Below, in pieces: positions 9,193 through 18,302 of a stretch of 64,000 nt of DNA. The notes beneath the pieces were generated by a model. It did no database searches. It was not told the DNA's origin and saw only the letters and a program-made list of their open reading frames with translations. Positions within the stretch are counted from its first letter, which is position 1. The number at the start of each line of letters is the position of its first letter. Both the position numbers and the translations under genes were made by a program. The stretch is from Aquimonas sp. (GTDB taxonomy: Bacteria; Pseudomonadota; Gammaproteobacteria; Xanthomonadales; Xanthomonadaceae): assembly GCA_022241605.1 (NCBI GenBank), contig JAKOMQ010000015.1, positions 36,846 through 100,845 on the forward strand, in the 5' to 3' direction.

Positions 9193-9770
9193 ATCTCCGA
9201 CGGGTCCTCGCCGTGCTGGGTCTCGGCTGCCCTGTGCTGGTGCCTGCACAGGCGCACGCGGAGACTCCTCCGAGCGAAGTCGAGCGCGTCGCCGAACACG
9301 GGCTGGTTGAAGGTGACGCGCACTCCGCTGAAGACCACGACCCACCAGACCATGAGGCGCTGGTCGACCCGCGCCTGCGCGCCGTGCTGGAAGCCGAAGG
9401 CCTTGAGTACACGGTCGGGCACGGCGGCGATCTGGAGGTGTTGATCCGTTTCAGCGACGATTCGCGCAGCCAGTTCGTGCGCCTGCAGTCCAGCACCCGG
9501 CGCTACCGCAATATTGAATTCCGCGATATCTACTCGACTGCTTACCAGTTCGACCTGTCGCGCGGCCTGGATCCGGCGCTGGCGCGACGACTGCTGGAAG
9601 CCAACAACACCTACACCGTGGGCTTCTGGGCCGTGCAGGACGACAGGGTCTTCAGCATCGCCCGGATCCCCGGCCAGGCCAGCCCGGCCATGGTGCGCGA
9701 GGCGATCCGCTTCGTCGCCGCCGAGGCGGACGAGTTGGAGAGGGAGCTGCTGGGCAGCGACGACTACTGA
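9189..9770 (+). CDS. Secreted YbjN-like protein of unknown role
   Basis: A 193-residue protein beginning with a signal peptide that ends near 'PAQAHAE', followed by an acidic, histidine-containing linker ('DAHSAEDHDPPDHE'). The rest (about 60-185) resembles the YbjN / type III chaperone-like fold: 'DPRLRAVLEAEGLEYTV', a beta-rich part, and 'LLEANNTYTVGFWAV'. YbjN proteins are called putative sensory regulators, without a defined reaction. The start overlaps apaH, so it belongs to the same operon, an addition to the E. coli order. Its TGA stop is supplied by the end of a dispersed repeat (9767 onward). Assignment to YbjN is by pattern only. Confidence 0.75.
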   Translation: MNLRRVLAVLGLGCPVLVPAQAHAETPPSEVERVAEHGLVEGDAHSAEDHDPPDHEALVDPRLRAVLEAEGLEYTVGHGGDLEVLIRFSDDSRSQFVRLQSSTRRYRNIEFRDIYSTAYQFDLSRGLDPALARRLLEANNTYTVGFWAVQDDRVFSIARIPGQASPAMVREAIRFVAAEADELERELLGSDDY

Positions 9771-9835
9771 GAGGGTGTCAAAAAACCATCCGCCTACTGC
9801 GGCTGCCGGTGGCGGGACTCCGCGGGCTCACTCAA
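9767..9835 (+). repeat. Arm of the dispersed palindromic repeat family
   Basis: Begins 'CTGAGAGGGTGTCAAAAAAC' and continues 'CATCCGCCTACTGCGGCTGC'. This closely matches the right arm (read on the minus strand) of the full element at 10159-10343. The first four bases contain the stop codon of the preceding YbjN-like gene. The opposite arm is not evident nearby, so this copy is partial or degraded. The right boundary is approximate. Confidence 0.7.
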
Positions 9836-10158
9836 GGCGAATGTGCCGAATGCAGAAGCTATCGGCGCTTGACGGGTCTTTGGTACGGATCGGCGGTGGT
9901 CATCGTCGCCACGGCCGCACCTTGGCTGCTCCTGCCGCCTCGTTCCGCCGCCGGACAGCTCGCGATGTGTCATGCGCGGCACACCTGGTGCAGTGATTCG
10001 CACTTGAGCGGACGTATCTGCGGCGTCTTTGCGCGGCTGTCAGCGTTCCTCATCCTCGCCATAGCGCTGCGATGACTCGTCGTCGCGCCTTGCCAGCCAC
10101 ACAAATCCGCGCGCAGCGACTGCCTGCCAAGTACGAATCACTACCCTAGCGGCTGAGC

Positions 10159-10343
10159 TCAGAGCGTGTGAAAAAATCCAGACGCCGTCGCGAGGGGGTC
10201 GCTGGTCGTTCGTGGCAAGGCGCGCTGCGCGAATTCAAGGAAGTTTGGCGGGCCAAATGACCGCAGGATTCGCGCAGCGCGCTGCCGCCACGAGCGTCCA
10301 GCGGCGGCCGCAGCAGGCGGATGGTTTTTTCACATGCTCTCAG
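10159..10343. repeat. MITE-like long palindromic element, full copy
   Basis: About 185 bases whose two halves are imperfect inverted copies. The left end reads 'CAGAGCGTGTGAAAAAATCC'; the reverse complement of the right end reads 'GAGAGCATGTGAAAAAACC'. Further in, both arms carry 'GCGCGCTGCGCGAAT', and the centre is 'TTTGGCGGGCCAAA'. The whole element could fold into one long hairpin. No ORF is inside. Arms or relatives occur at 9767, 36175, 49381, about 50984 and 51274. Ends are set by the extent of the match; a flanking duplication was not established. Confidence 0.8.
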
Positions 10344-10398
10344 TACCCGACGACGGCCCGAACCAGGCCGGCAGCTCGCAGTCGCGGCAAGCAAGCGG

Positions 10399-10428
10399 GG
10401 GCGGGCAGTCGTTGAGGGCTGCCCGCCC
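10399..10428 (-). terminator. Hairpin just past degQ
   Basis: Arms GGGCGGGCAG and CTGCCCGCCC form a 10-bp perfect stem with a 10-base loop, lying 9 bases beyond the minus-strand degQ stop. No T-run follows on the minus strand, so efficiency as an intrinsic terminator is uncertain. Confidence 0.45.
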
Positions 10429-10436
10429 GCGCCGGC

Positions 10437-11861
<1,425 letters not shown>

Positions 11862-11973
11862 GGGCGTCCTGTCCTCGTGGTGACATGGGAATGGCGTGAG
11901 CGCGCCGCGGGCCGCGGGCGCGAAGTGATTCGATGCGGACTCAAGCCGCAGGATTCAAGCGAGCACACTGCAT

Positions 11974-12408
11974 TCAACGTGGAGTCTCAGGAGTGTCGGA
12001 CGCCGCCAGCGTGGCTGCCGTGAACATCCTCAGCTGTGGCTGAATGGCCGGAAGACGGCCTGCCATCCACACCGCGAGCAACACCCCAAGCGAGGCGCCG
12101 AGAGCCGCAGCGGTGTTACCCCAGGGCTGCAATGCCGCAGCGCCACCGACCAGCCCCAGCAGGGGCATCCCGTAGCCACGCAGAGCCTGCGCCCTCAATA
12201 CGTCATCAGGAAGCAGCAATTCCACCTCCAGCCCCGGCGTAAGCCCGTGCGGCAGCCGCGCCGATGGCAGCCGCAGCCGATCATCGGAGCCGGTCAGGAA
12301 AATCTGGCAGCGCCCGCCACAGCCCTGGCAATCGCTGCAACGCTGGGTGCAGCGCAGTTCAACCGCATCGGCTCGGACGCTGAGCACCTCGGCACGCCGG
12401 CTTGCCAT
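11974..12408 (-). CDS. rseC: RseC/MucC-type membrane protein (SoxR-reducing/sigma-E modulator family)
   Basis: A 144-residue inner-membrane protein. The N-terminus has a cysteine cluster 'CTQRCSDCQGCGGRC', the family hallmark, followed by a beta-rich cytoplasmic part and two hydrophobic segments (about 76-93 and 98-116). In E. coli RseC sits in the rpoE operon, and the family also contributes to a SoxR-reducing complex. The cluster has more cysteines than the usual four-cysteine pattern, so iron-sulfur binding is plausible but unproven. It lies 11 bases after rseA. Confidence 0.85.
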   Translation of the reverse strand: MASRRAEVLSVRADAVELRCTQRCSDCQGCGGRCQIFLTGSDDRLRLPSARLPHGLTPGLEVELLLPDDVLRAQALRGYGMPLLGLVGGAAALQPWGNTAAALGASLGVLLAVWMAGRLPAIQPQLRMFTAATLAASDTPETPR

Positions 12409-12419
12409 CCGCAGCGCGA

Positions 12420-13040
12420 TCAGTGCTGTCCAACAGGCTTGAGCGGCGGCGCCAGCGGGTGGCTGGGCGGCGGCAGCGGCTGCAGAGGCGAATACGGGAC
12501 CAGCAGAAGGCTCCCGTCGGGCTGCAGCACCGGGATGTACCGGATCGGCACGCTGCCCGCAGCAGGCGATGGCTCCAGGCCGGCCTGACCGGCGACAGCC
12601 TGGGCTGCGCGGCTTAGATCGGGCCGCAGATCGGCCTCGCGCAGCGGGCTGGTCACAACCTCAGCGACCAGGCTTGCAGGCTGCAGGGCAGGCTCGCGCG
12701 CGGGCTGTGGCACCACCAGCAAAGCCAACAGCGCAACCGAGGCGGCTACGGCACCGCCTCCTGCCCAGCGCAACCAGCCGTGTCCAGCCGGCGCAGTGCT
12801 TTCCGCCTCAAGTGCTGACTGCACCCGGCTGGCGAAGTCCAAGGGCAGCGGCGGTGCGGAGTGGCCACGCAGGGCGTCGCCGATCAGGTGATACCGGCTC
12901 CAGGCCTGCTTCAGCTCAGCATTGTCACCGAGCCTGCGGATCAGGAAACGGCTTTGATCCGCGGCGAGCTCACCGTCGCACAGGGCCGACAGCTGTTCGC
13001 TGATATCGGGGGAAGCGCTGGAGCGGGGTTCATTGCTCAT
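12420..13040 (-). CDS. rseA: Anti-sigma-E factor RseA
   Basis: Single-pass inner-membrane protein that holds RpoE until envelope stress triggers proteolysis. Of 206 residues, positions 12-90 form the sigma-binding domain ('EQLSALCDGELAADQSRFLI', 'WSRYHLIGDALRG'). A membrane segment follows at about 92-112, then a periplasmic, Pro-rich tail that carries the site-1 protease region in this family. Its start overlaps the rpoE stop (ATGA), giving translational coupling that would keep the two in balance. Confidence 0.9.
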   Translation of the reverse strand: MSNEPRSSASPDISEQLSALCDGELAADQSRFLIRRLGDNAELKQAWSRYHLIGDALRGHSAPPLPLDFASRVQSALEAESTAPAGHGWLRWAGGGAVAASVALLALLVVPQPAREPALQPASLVAEVVTSPLREADLRPDLSRAAQAVAGQAGLEPSPAAGSVPIRYIPVLQPDGSLLLVPYSPLQPLPPPSHPLAPPLKPVGQH

Positions 13041-13798
13041 GGACGGACTCGCTCAGTGCCCATCAGCGGGCGCAATTTCTGGTCGATGGCGTCGCGGGCG
13101 CGGAAGATCCGCGAGCGCACGGTGCCGATGGGGCAGCCCATGGTCTGGGCGATTTCCTCGTAGGAGAGGCCTTCCACTTCGCGCAGGGTGATCGCCATCC
13201 GCAGTTCCTCGGGCAGCGCCTCCACGGTTTCGGCGACCGTGCGCTCGACCTCCTGGCGGGCGAGCTCGTGCTCAGGGGTGTCGGTGTCCCGCAGCCAGGT
13301 ACCACCGTCGAACTGGACAGCGTCGGAGGCATCGATATCGTCGGTCGGCGGGCGCCGGCCCTTGGCCACAAGATGGTTCTTCGCGGTGTTGACGGCGATC
13401 TTGTACAGCCAGGTGTAGAACTGGGCATCGCCGCGGAAATTGCCCAGGGCGCGATAGGCGCGGATGAAACTCTCCTGGGCCACATCCTGGCATTCGCTCC
13501 AGTCGTTGATGTAGCGGGAGATCACGCTGACCAGCTTGTGCTGATACTTGCGCACGAGCAGATCGAACGCGCTCTTGTCGCCGGCCTGCACGCGCCGCAC
13601 CAGCTCCTGATCGACTGCGTTTTCTGCCGCCCGCGGGGAGTCGGGGACGGCTGAACCTGCGGCTGCAGGCGCTACATGCTCGGGGGCGTCGATGCGGGGG
13701 GACACGGTGCTGGAAATCTCCCGCACTCGGGAAAAGGGAGCCTCGAAGCCGAGAAGAGCGGCCGGAGACGACAGGTTCAGGGCAGAGGAGGCATTCAT
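13037..13798 (-). CDS. rpoE: ECF sigma factor RpoE (sigma-E) with an N-terminal extension
   Basis: Directs RNA polymerase to envelope-stress genes. The core begins near residue 62 ('DQELVRRVQAGDKSAF') and carries region 2 ('YINDWSECQDVAQESFIRAY', 'FYTWLYKIAVNTAKNHL') and region 4 ('LPEELRMAITLREVEGLSYE', 'GTVRSRIFRARDAI'). At 253 residues it is about 60 longer than E. coli RpoE; the extra N-terminal stretch is Ala/Pro-rich and of unknown role. ATG 13798 has an excellent Shine-Dalgarno (GGAGG, 5-base gap), which supports the long form; an internal GTG in the extension is a weaker alternative. rseA overlaps its stop. Confidence 0.92.
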   Translation of the reverse strand: MNASSALNLSSPAALLGFEAPFSRVREISSTVSPRIDAPEHVAPAAAGSAVPDSPRAAENAVDQELVRRVQAGDKSAFDLLVRKYQHKLVSVISRYINDWSECQDVAQESFIRAYRALGNFRGDAQFYTWLYKIAVNTAKNHLVAKGRRPPTDDIDASDAVQFDGGTWLRDTDTPEHELARQEVERTVAETVEALPEELRMAITLREVEGLSYEEIAQTMGCPIGTVRSRIFRARDAIDQKLRPLMGTERVRP

Positions 13799-13805
13799 GA
13801 CGACC

Positions 13806-13833
13806 TCCGACCCCGGGTGTAGTGTGAAAGTTC
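13806..13833 (-). promoter_or_regulatory. Possible sigma-E-type promoter before rpoE
   Basis: On the minus strand GAACTT (13828-13833) matches the core of the sigma-E -35 element and is followed after 17 bases by TCGGA, a partial match to the -10 element. Autoregulation is common for rpoE. However, a transcript from here would start almost at ATG 13798 and lose its Shine-Dalgarno. Treat as a candidate only. Confidence 0.3.
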
Positions 13834-14023
13834 ACTCGGATGTGGCGACGCTTGCATCTGCCGCTGCGGCCAGCGCACCTGACGAGCAGCTCTGCTGCCC
13901 TGCTGGTGTCTGCCGTACGCTCCCGGATTGACCCGGGTGCACGCGAGTCCGGATCATAAGCCCTTCGGCCCAGGTTGCGCCGGTGCACTCGCCCGGCCGA
14001 TCCGCCCCAAGCAGGAGACTCAC

Positions 14024-16066
14024 ATGTTCGACGGTTTGCGCTTCAAGCACTGGCGCCCTGAGCTTCGCGACGAGCGCGTGGTGGTGCTGACCTTCGACCG
14101 CGCCGAGTCCAGCGTGAACACACTGGCCCACGAGGTACTGGAGGAGCTGGAGCAGCTCATCGAGCGCATCGCGATCGAAAAGCCCAAGGGCGTGGTGGTG
14201 ATTTCGGGCAAGGCCTCCGGCTTCGTCGCCGGCGCCGACATCGCCGAGTTCAAGACCTACCACGAGCGTGGCACGGTCTTCGAATCGATCCGCTACGGCC
14301 AGAGTGTTTTCCAGAAGCTGGCCGAGCTGCCCTGCCCCACCGTCGCGGCCATCCACGGCTTCTGCATGGGCGGCGGCACCGAGCTGTCGCTGGCCTGCCG
14401 CTACCGCGTGGCCAGCACCGATGACAGCACCCGCATCGGCCTGCCAGAAGTCAAGCTCGGCATCTATCCCGGCTGGGGTGGCAGCGTACGTCTGCCGCCC
14501 TTGGTCGGCGCACCTGCAGCCTTCGACATGATGCTGACCGGCCGCGCCCTGTCGGCCTCGAACGCCCGCGCGATCGGCCTGGTCGACAAGACCTGCGAGC
14601 CGGCCATGCTGCTCGACACCGCACTCGGCCTGCTCAAGCGCGGCGCCAAGCGCCCGCTCAAGCAGCGCCTGATGGGCTGGGCCACCAACTGGTGGCCGGT
14701 GCGCCAGGCGCTGGCGCCGATGCTGGTCAAGCAGGTCAGCCGCAAGGCGCGCAAGGCGCACTACCCCGCGCCGTATGCGCTGATCGAAACCTGGCGCCGC
14801 AGCGGTGGCACCCCCGAAGCGCGGCTGGTGGCCGAGGCCAAGTCCGTGGCCAAGCTGGCCGGCACGCCGACCGCGCAGAATCTGGTGCGGGTGTACTTCC
14901 TGCAGGAGCGTCTGAAGGGACTGGGCGGCAAGGATCATTCGATCAAGCATGTGCACGTGATCGGCGCGGGCGTGATGGGCGGCGACATCGCGGCCTGGAG
15001 TGCACTGCGCGGCTTCGAGACCACGCTGCAGGACCGCGCGATGGAGCAGATCCAGCCGGCGATTGCCCGCGCGCATGCCTTCTATGGCAAGAAAATCAAA
15101 CGTGAGGACAAGCGCGCCGCGGCGATTGCACGCCTGAATGCCGATGTCGACGGCGCCGGCGTGGCGAAGGCGGATCTGGTCATCGAAGCGATCTTCGAGA
15201 ATCTCGACGCCAAGCGAGAGCTCTACGCCGAGGTCGAAGCCAGCCTGCCGGAGAGCAGCCTGCTCACCTCCAACACCTCGTCGATCCCGCTCACCGACCT
15301 GCGTGCCGAGCTGAAGCATCCGGCCCAATTCGCCGGCCTGCACTTCTTCAACCCGGTGTCGATGATGCCGCTGGTCGAGATCGTCCGGCACGACGGCATG
15401 GACGCCGACACCGAGCGTCGCCTGGCCGCCTTCTGCCGCGCCATCGACAAGCTGCCGGTGCCGGTCGCCGGCACCCCGGGCTTCCTGGTCAACCGCATCC
15501 TGATGCCCTACCTGCTGGAGGCGATGACGCTCTACAGCGAAGGCGTGCCCGGCCCGGTGATCGACAAAGCCGCGCTGGCCTTCGGCATGCCGATGGGCCC
15601 GATCGAGCTGGCCGACACCGTCGGCCTCGACGTCGCTGCCAGCGTCGGCAAGATCATGGCCGAGTTCTTGAACCTGCCGATCCCCAGCGGCCTCGATGGC
15701 CTGCTGGCCGCGGGCAAGCGCGGACGCAAGGACGGCCAGGGCTTCTACACCTGGGAAAATGGCCGCGCCAGGAAGCCTGAGGTGCCGAAGGACTACACCG
15801 CCCCCGAAGACCTCACCGACCGGCTGGTGCTGGCCTTCGTCAACGAGGCCGTGGCCTGCCTGCACGAGGGCGTGGTCGCCGATGCCGACCTGCTCGACGC
15901 CGGCGTGATCTTCGGCACCGGCTTCGCGCCCTTCCGCGGCGGCCCGATCCAGTACGTGTGCAGCGAGGGCGCAGCCAAGCTGAAGGCCCGCCTCGAACAG
16001 CTCGCCAGCCGCCACGGCCCGCGCTTTACTCCGCGGCCGGGGTGGGATGCGCTGATCACGGGCTGA
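14024..16066 (+). CDS. FadB-type fatty-acid oxidation protein: enoyl-CoA hydratase / 3-hydroxyacyl-CoA dehydrogenase
   Basis: Bifunctional cytoplasmic enzyme hydrating trans-2-enoyl-CoA and oxidising L-3-hydroxyacyl-CoA with NAD. I start at ATG 14024 because AGGAG lies just upstream; the track start at 13928 is an extension. The 680 residues hold a crotonase domain (about 10-200, with 'GFCMGGGTELSLACRY'), a linker helix region, a Rossmann domain opening with 'VIGAGVMGGDIAAW' (about 310), and the two C-terminal 3HCDH domains with 'GLHFFNPVSMMPLVEIV'. The usual third glycine of GAGVMGAG is replaced (GAGVMGGD), a small variation. No fadA thiolase lies next to it; it stands alone between the sigma-E operon and a strong terminator. 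Confidence 0.92.
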   Translation: MFDGLRFKHWRPELRDERVVVLTFDRAESSVNTLAHEVLEELEQLIERIAIEKPKGVVVISGKASGFVAGADIAEFKTYHERGTVFESIRYGQSVFQKLAELPCPTVAAIHGFCMGGGTELSLACRYRVASTDDSTRIGLPEVKLGIYPGWGGSVRLPPLVGAPAAFDMMLTGRALSASNARAIGLVDKTCEPAMLLDTALGLLKRGAKRPLKQRLMGWATNWWPVRQALAPMLVKQVSRKARKAHYPAPYALIETWRRSGGTPEARLVAEAKSVAKLAGTPTAQNLVRVYFLQERLKGLGGKDHSIKHVHVIGAGVMGGDIAAWSALRGFETTLQDRAMEQIQPAIARAHAFYGKKIKREDKRAAAIARLNADVDGAGVAKADLVIEAIFENLDAKRELYAEVEASLPESSLLTSNTSSIPLTDLRAELKHPAQFAGLHFFNPVSMMPLVEIVRHDGMDADTERRLAAFCRAIDKLPVPVAGTPGFLVNRILMPYLLEAMTLYSEGVPGPVIDKAALAFGMPMGPIELADTVGLDVAASVGKIMAEFLNLPIPSGLDGLLAAGKRGRKDGQGFYTWENGRARKPEVPKDYTAPEDLTDRLVLAFVNEAVACLHEGVVADADLLDAGVIFGTGFAPFRGGPIQYVCSEGAAKLKARLEQLASRHGPRFTPRPGWDALITG

Positions 16067-16099
16067 TATACGCCCCGCGCAGTCCGAGCGCTGCAATCC

Positions 16100-16140
16100 A
16101 ACGCCAAGAGGGCGGGCCGCGAGGCCCGCCCTCTTGCGTT
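16100..16140 (+). terminator. Strong hairpin terminator after the fadB-type gene
   Basis: AAGAGGGCGGGCC, loop GCGA, GGCCCGCCCTCTT: a 13-bp perfect stem, extended by AACGC/GCGTT across one bulged C. It lies 33 bases after the stop. Only a short T-rich tail follows, but the stem is very stable and nearly symmetrical, so it may act in both directions. Confidence 0.8.
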
Positions 16141-16178
16141 GCGCGTCCATCAGGCCAGTCTTGCCCGGGGGCGAATCC

Positions 16179-16212
16179 ACTGTGCATACCGTATCCATTA
16201 CACATGCACAGT
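16179..16212. promoter_or_regulatory. Palindromic operator candidate before the GntR remnant
   Basis: ACTGTGCAT (16179-16187) and ATGCACAGT (16204-16212) are perfect 9-bp inverted repeats separated by 16 bases. The site ends 10 bases before the GTG of the GntR-type gene. GntR/YtrA regulators bind such dyads and usually repress their own operon. The site is intact although the genes behind it are damaged. Confidence 0.55.
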
Positions 16213-16222
16213 AAGTACCCGC

Positions 16223-16634
16223 GTGGAACCGCTCCTGCTCCTTTCGGCCTCGGACCCGCGGCCGATGGACCAGCAGATCATCGATCAGATCACCGCACGG
16301 GTGATTGCGGGGGACTGGGCGCCGCCAGGCCCTGCCCTCCATCCGAGAGCTCGCGGCGAGCTGCGGCGTCAGCGTGATCACGGTCAAACGCGCTTACGAA
16401 GAGCTGGAGGCCGCCGGGGTGATCCTGACCCGTCACGGCAAGGGCTCGGTGGTGGCCGATCGGCCCGATCTCGCCCGACAACTACTGCGACAGGAGCCGG
16501 CCCGGCAGCTCGACGCTGCCGCCGACAGCGGACAGCGGCTCGGGCTTGCGCGCAGCGAGCTGCATGGCCAACTGGAGGCCGCCCTGGATGCGCGCGGCCT
16601 GCCCCACTCCCGCCTCGAAGGAACCACCCCATGA
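16223..16634 (+). pseudogene. Frameshifted GntR (YtrA-like) transcriptional regulator
   Basis: GTG 16223 opens 'VEPLLLLSASDPRPMDQQII' and reads to 'AGDWAP'. The frame then shifts and resumes one register over as 'QALPSIRELAASCGVSVITV', the rest of the GntR winged helix, ending at TGA 16632-16634. Restoring two bases (GG) near 16325 gives the normal GDWAPGQALPSIREL, so a 2-base deletion is the simplest explanation. The C-terminal tail is short and helical, as in the YtrA subfamily, which regulates ABC transporters. The stop overlaps the ATG of an ABC-ATPase remnant. A sequencing error is possible, but the neighbouring gene is clearly decayed too. Confidence 0.8.
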
Positions 16635-16922
16635 GCACTGCCTTTGCCGTCTCCGGCCTGTGCAAGCACAACCCCCAGTCAGGGCATCGAGCAGCTGGCG
16701 GATTCGGTGAGCTTGCTGCACGGCGGCCGGCTGGCGGCCAGCCCCTACTGGACCTACCTGATTCACCTGCCGCTGGTGCTTGTTCTGCAGTTCCTGCTGC
16801 TCGAGCTGGAGCTGCCGTGGCTGCTCAAGCTGGCGCTGGCCGTCACTGCAACCTGGGCCCTGTGTCTGGCGAGCCATGCGCTTCTGGTGCAGCGCACGGC
16901 GCTGCGCCGCCACGTGGGCTGA
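16631..16922 (+). pseudogene. Fused remnants of an ABC-transporter ATPase and an acyltransferase-like membrane protein
   Basis: ATG 16631 starts an ABC-ATPase-like N-terminus ('MSTAFAVSGLCKHNPQ') that breaks off after about 16 residues. In a different frame the sequence picks up what looks like the end of an ABC ATPase ('GIEQLADSVSLLHGGRLAAS'), with the nucleotide-binding core missing. It runs directly into 'PYWTYLIHLPLVLVLQFLLL', typical of the last two helices of acyltransferase-3/OpgC-like membrane proteins, and stops at 16922. Two large internal deletions best explain this. The 331-aa track ORF at 16139-17134 is a chance reading through this rubble. Confidence 0.65.
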
Positions 16923-16997
16923 GAAGCGCCCTCGGGCTCTGCCCCCGACTACCGCAGCCGCCGCTGGGCGCCCGTGGCGGCGGCTCCAAGCTTGGCC

Positions 16998-18302
16998 TCA
17001 ATGCCGCATGCGATGCCGCACTCGCTTCAGGCCGAGCGTTACCAGCAACAGAATCGGAAGCACCGCCACTCCGGTCCAGAAGGTCGGCTGCACCGCAACG
17101 CCGGCGTCGCTCGCAGCTTTCAGGCCAAGGCTGACGAGACCGACCGCGTAGTAGGTGATGGCAACCACGGAGAGGCCCTCGACGGTTTGCTGCAGACGCA
17201 ACTGCAGTTGTGCGCGTCGATCCATGGAAGCGAGCAGGCTCTGGTTCTGCCGCTCCAGCTCCACCTCTACGCGGGCGCGCAGCAGCTGGCTCTGGCGCGC
17301 GATGCGCTGCGACAGCTCGTGCAACCTGCGCGCCGTCCATTGGCAGGTGCGCAGCGCGGGGGTCAGGCGCCGATCCATGAACTCCCTGAGGCTCTGCACG
17401 CCGGCGAGCGGCCTTTCCTTCAATTCCTCAAGGCGGTGGGCAACCAGTTCACCGTAGGCCTCGGCGGCGGTGAAACGCACCCCGTGTGCGGCGATCAGGC
17501 CCTCGACTCGCCCCGCGAGCGCGCTCAAGCGGCGCAGCAGACCCAGATCGGAGGCCGTATCCACCCCGGCGGCGGCCCCGGCCAGCTCCTCGGCAATGGC
17601 GGCGAGCTCCCGCTCGTCGCCCTCCAGCTGGGGCAGCACGGCCTGAGCTATGGGCAAGCTCAGCAGCGCCATCATCCGGTAGGACTCGATTTCGACCAGG
17701 CGCTGCACATAGCGTCCTGCCTGACACTCACCCATGCTCTCGTTATGCAGCAGCATGCGCGTCCAGCCGCGGCGGTCAATCCGGAATCCGGTATAGACGC
17801 GCCCATCGCCTCCCCCGACATCGCTGCCCACTGGCTGTCCGCTCTGCAGCCTCTCTGCCGCTGCACGAAGGTCAGGCGCGACCCGCGACGGCTGGGTATC
17901 GATGTGGATCGCAACCATGAGGCGGCCTGGCAGTGCCTCGAATCCACGTTCGCCGAGCAGTGTCTCGACATCGCGGTGCCGCGCATCAGGCTCGGGGGCG
18001 GGGCTGTAGACCCACCAGCTGCTGAACTCGCCGTGGCGCTCGTACTTCAAGCGCAGACGTCGGCCGTCCGCCTGCGTTTCAGCGACCCAGTGCGAGGGCA
18101 TGCGCGTCGGCACAGGCTCACCCATGCGGACCATGCACGCTGCCAGCGCCTCGGTCTCACGGGCGCGATCCTCGGTATCCATCAACAGCGCGACGTAGTG
18201 AAGCTGGTCGCCCGCGGACAGGGGCAAGGGCGGCCGCGCATGCACCTCGTCGTTCAAGACGTGGCGCGCGGGGTGTGCGGACGGCAGGTTCCAAGCGGAC
18301 AT
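16998..18302 (-). CDS. DUF3422 family membrane-anchored protein
   Basis: Unknown function. I start at ATG 18302, where the family N-terminus 'LPSAHPARHVLNDEVHARPP' follows; the track ORF adds 70 unlikely residues. The 434-residue protein has a long, mostly helical soluble part including 'GDQLHYVALLMDTEDRARE' and a coiled-coil-like region rich in Arg/Glu/Gln (about 290-370). Two C-terminal membrane helices follow (about 373-396 and 405-425), with a basic tail. The layout suggests a cytoplasmic coiled-coil protein tethered to the inner membrane. It is divergent from the gbsR-like gene, with a gap of about 275 bases. Confidence 0.85.
   Translation of the reverse strand: MSAWNLPSAHPARHVLNDEVHARPPLPLSAGDQLHYVALLMDTEDRARETEALAACMVRMGEPVPTRMPSHWVAETQADGRRLRLKYERHGEFSSWWVYSPAPEPDARHRDVETLLGERGFEALPGRLMVAIHIDTQPSRVAPDLRAAAERLQSGQPVGSDVGGGDGRVYTGFRIDRRGWTRMLLHNESMGECQAGRYVQRLVEIESYRMMALLSLPIAQAVLPQLEGDERELAAIAEELAGAAAGVDTASDLGLLRRLSALAGRVEGLIAAHGVRFTAAEAYGELVAHRLEELKERPLAGVQSLREFMDRRLTPALRTCQWTARRLHELSQRIARQSQLLRARVEVELERQNQSLLASMDRRAQLQLRLQQTVEGLSVVAITYYAVGLVSLGLKAASDAGVAVQPTFWTGVAVLPILLLVTLGLKRVRHRMRH

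Larger units (their letters stand above)
9771..10436. other. Gene-free interval of about 670 bases with repeat elements
   Basis: No ORF here has coding character; the 88-aa and 160-aa track ORFs overlap repeat sequence and match no family I recognise. The interval holds a repeat arm at its left end, the full palindromic element at 10159-10343 and a hairpin at 10399-10428 next to the degQ stop. The middle (about 9840-10150) has nothing I can name. Confidence 0.6.

Noticed and set aside
9809-10075. 88-aa ORF with a hydrophobic segment
   Set aside because: Overlaps a repeat arm, has no ribosome-binding site and matches no family; probably chance.
13832-16387. 851-aa minus-strand ORF opposite the fadB-type gene
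   Set aside because: Antisense shadow; the plus strand has complete crotonase and dehydrogenase motifs.
16139-17134. 331-aa ORF across the GntR region
   Set aside because: Starts upstream of the true GTG, reads through the frameshift in the wrong register and continues into unrelated sequence.
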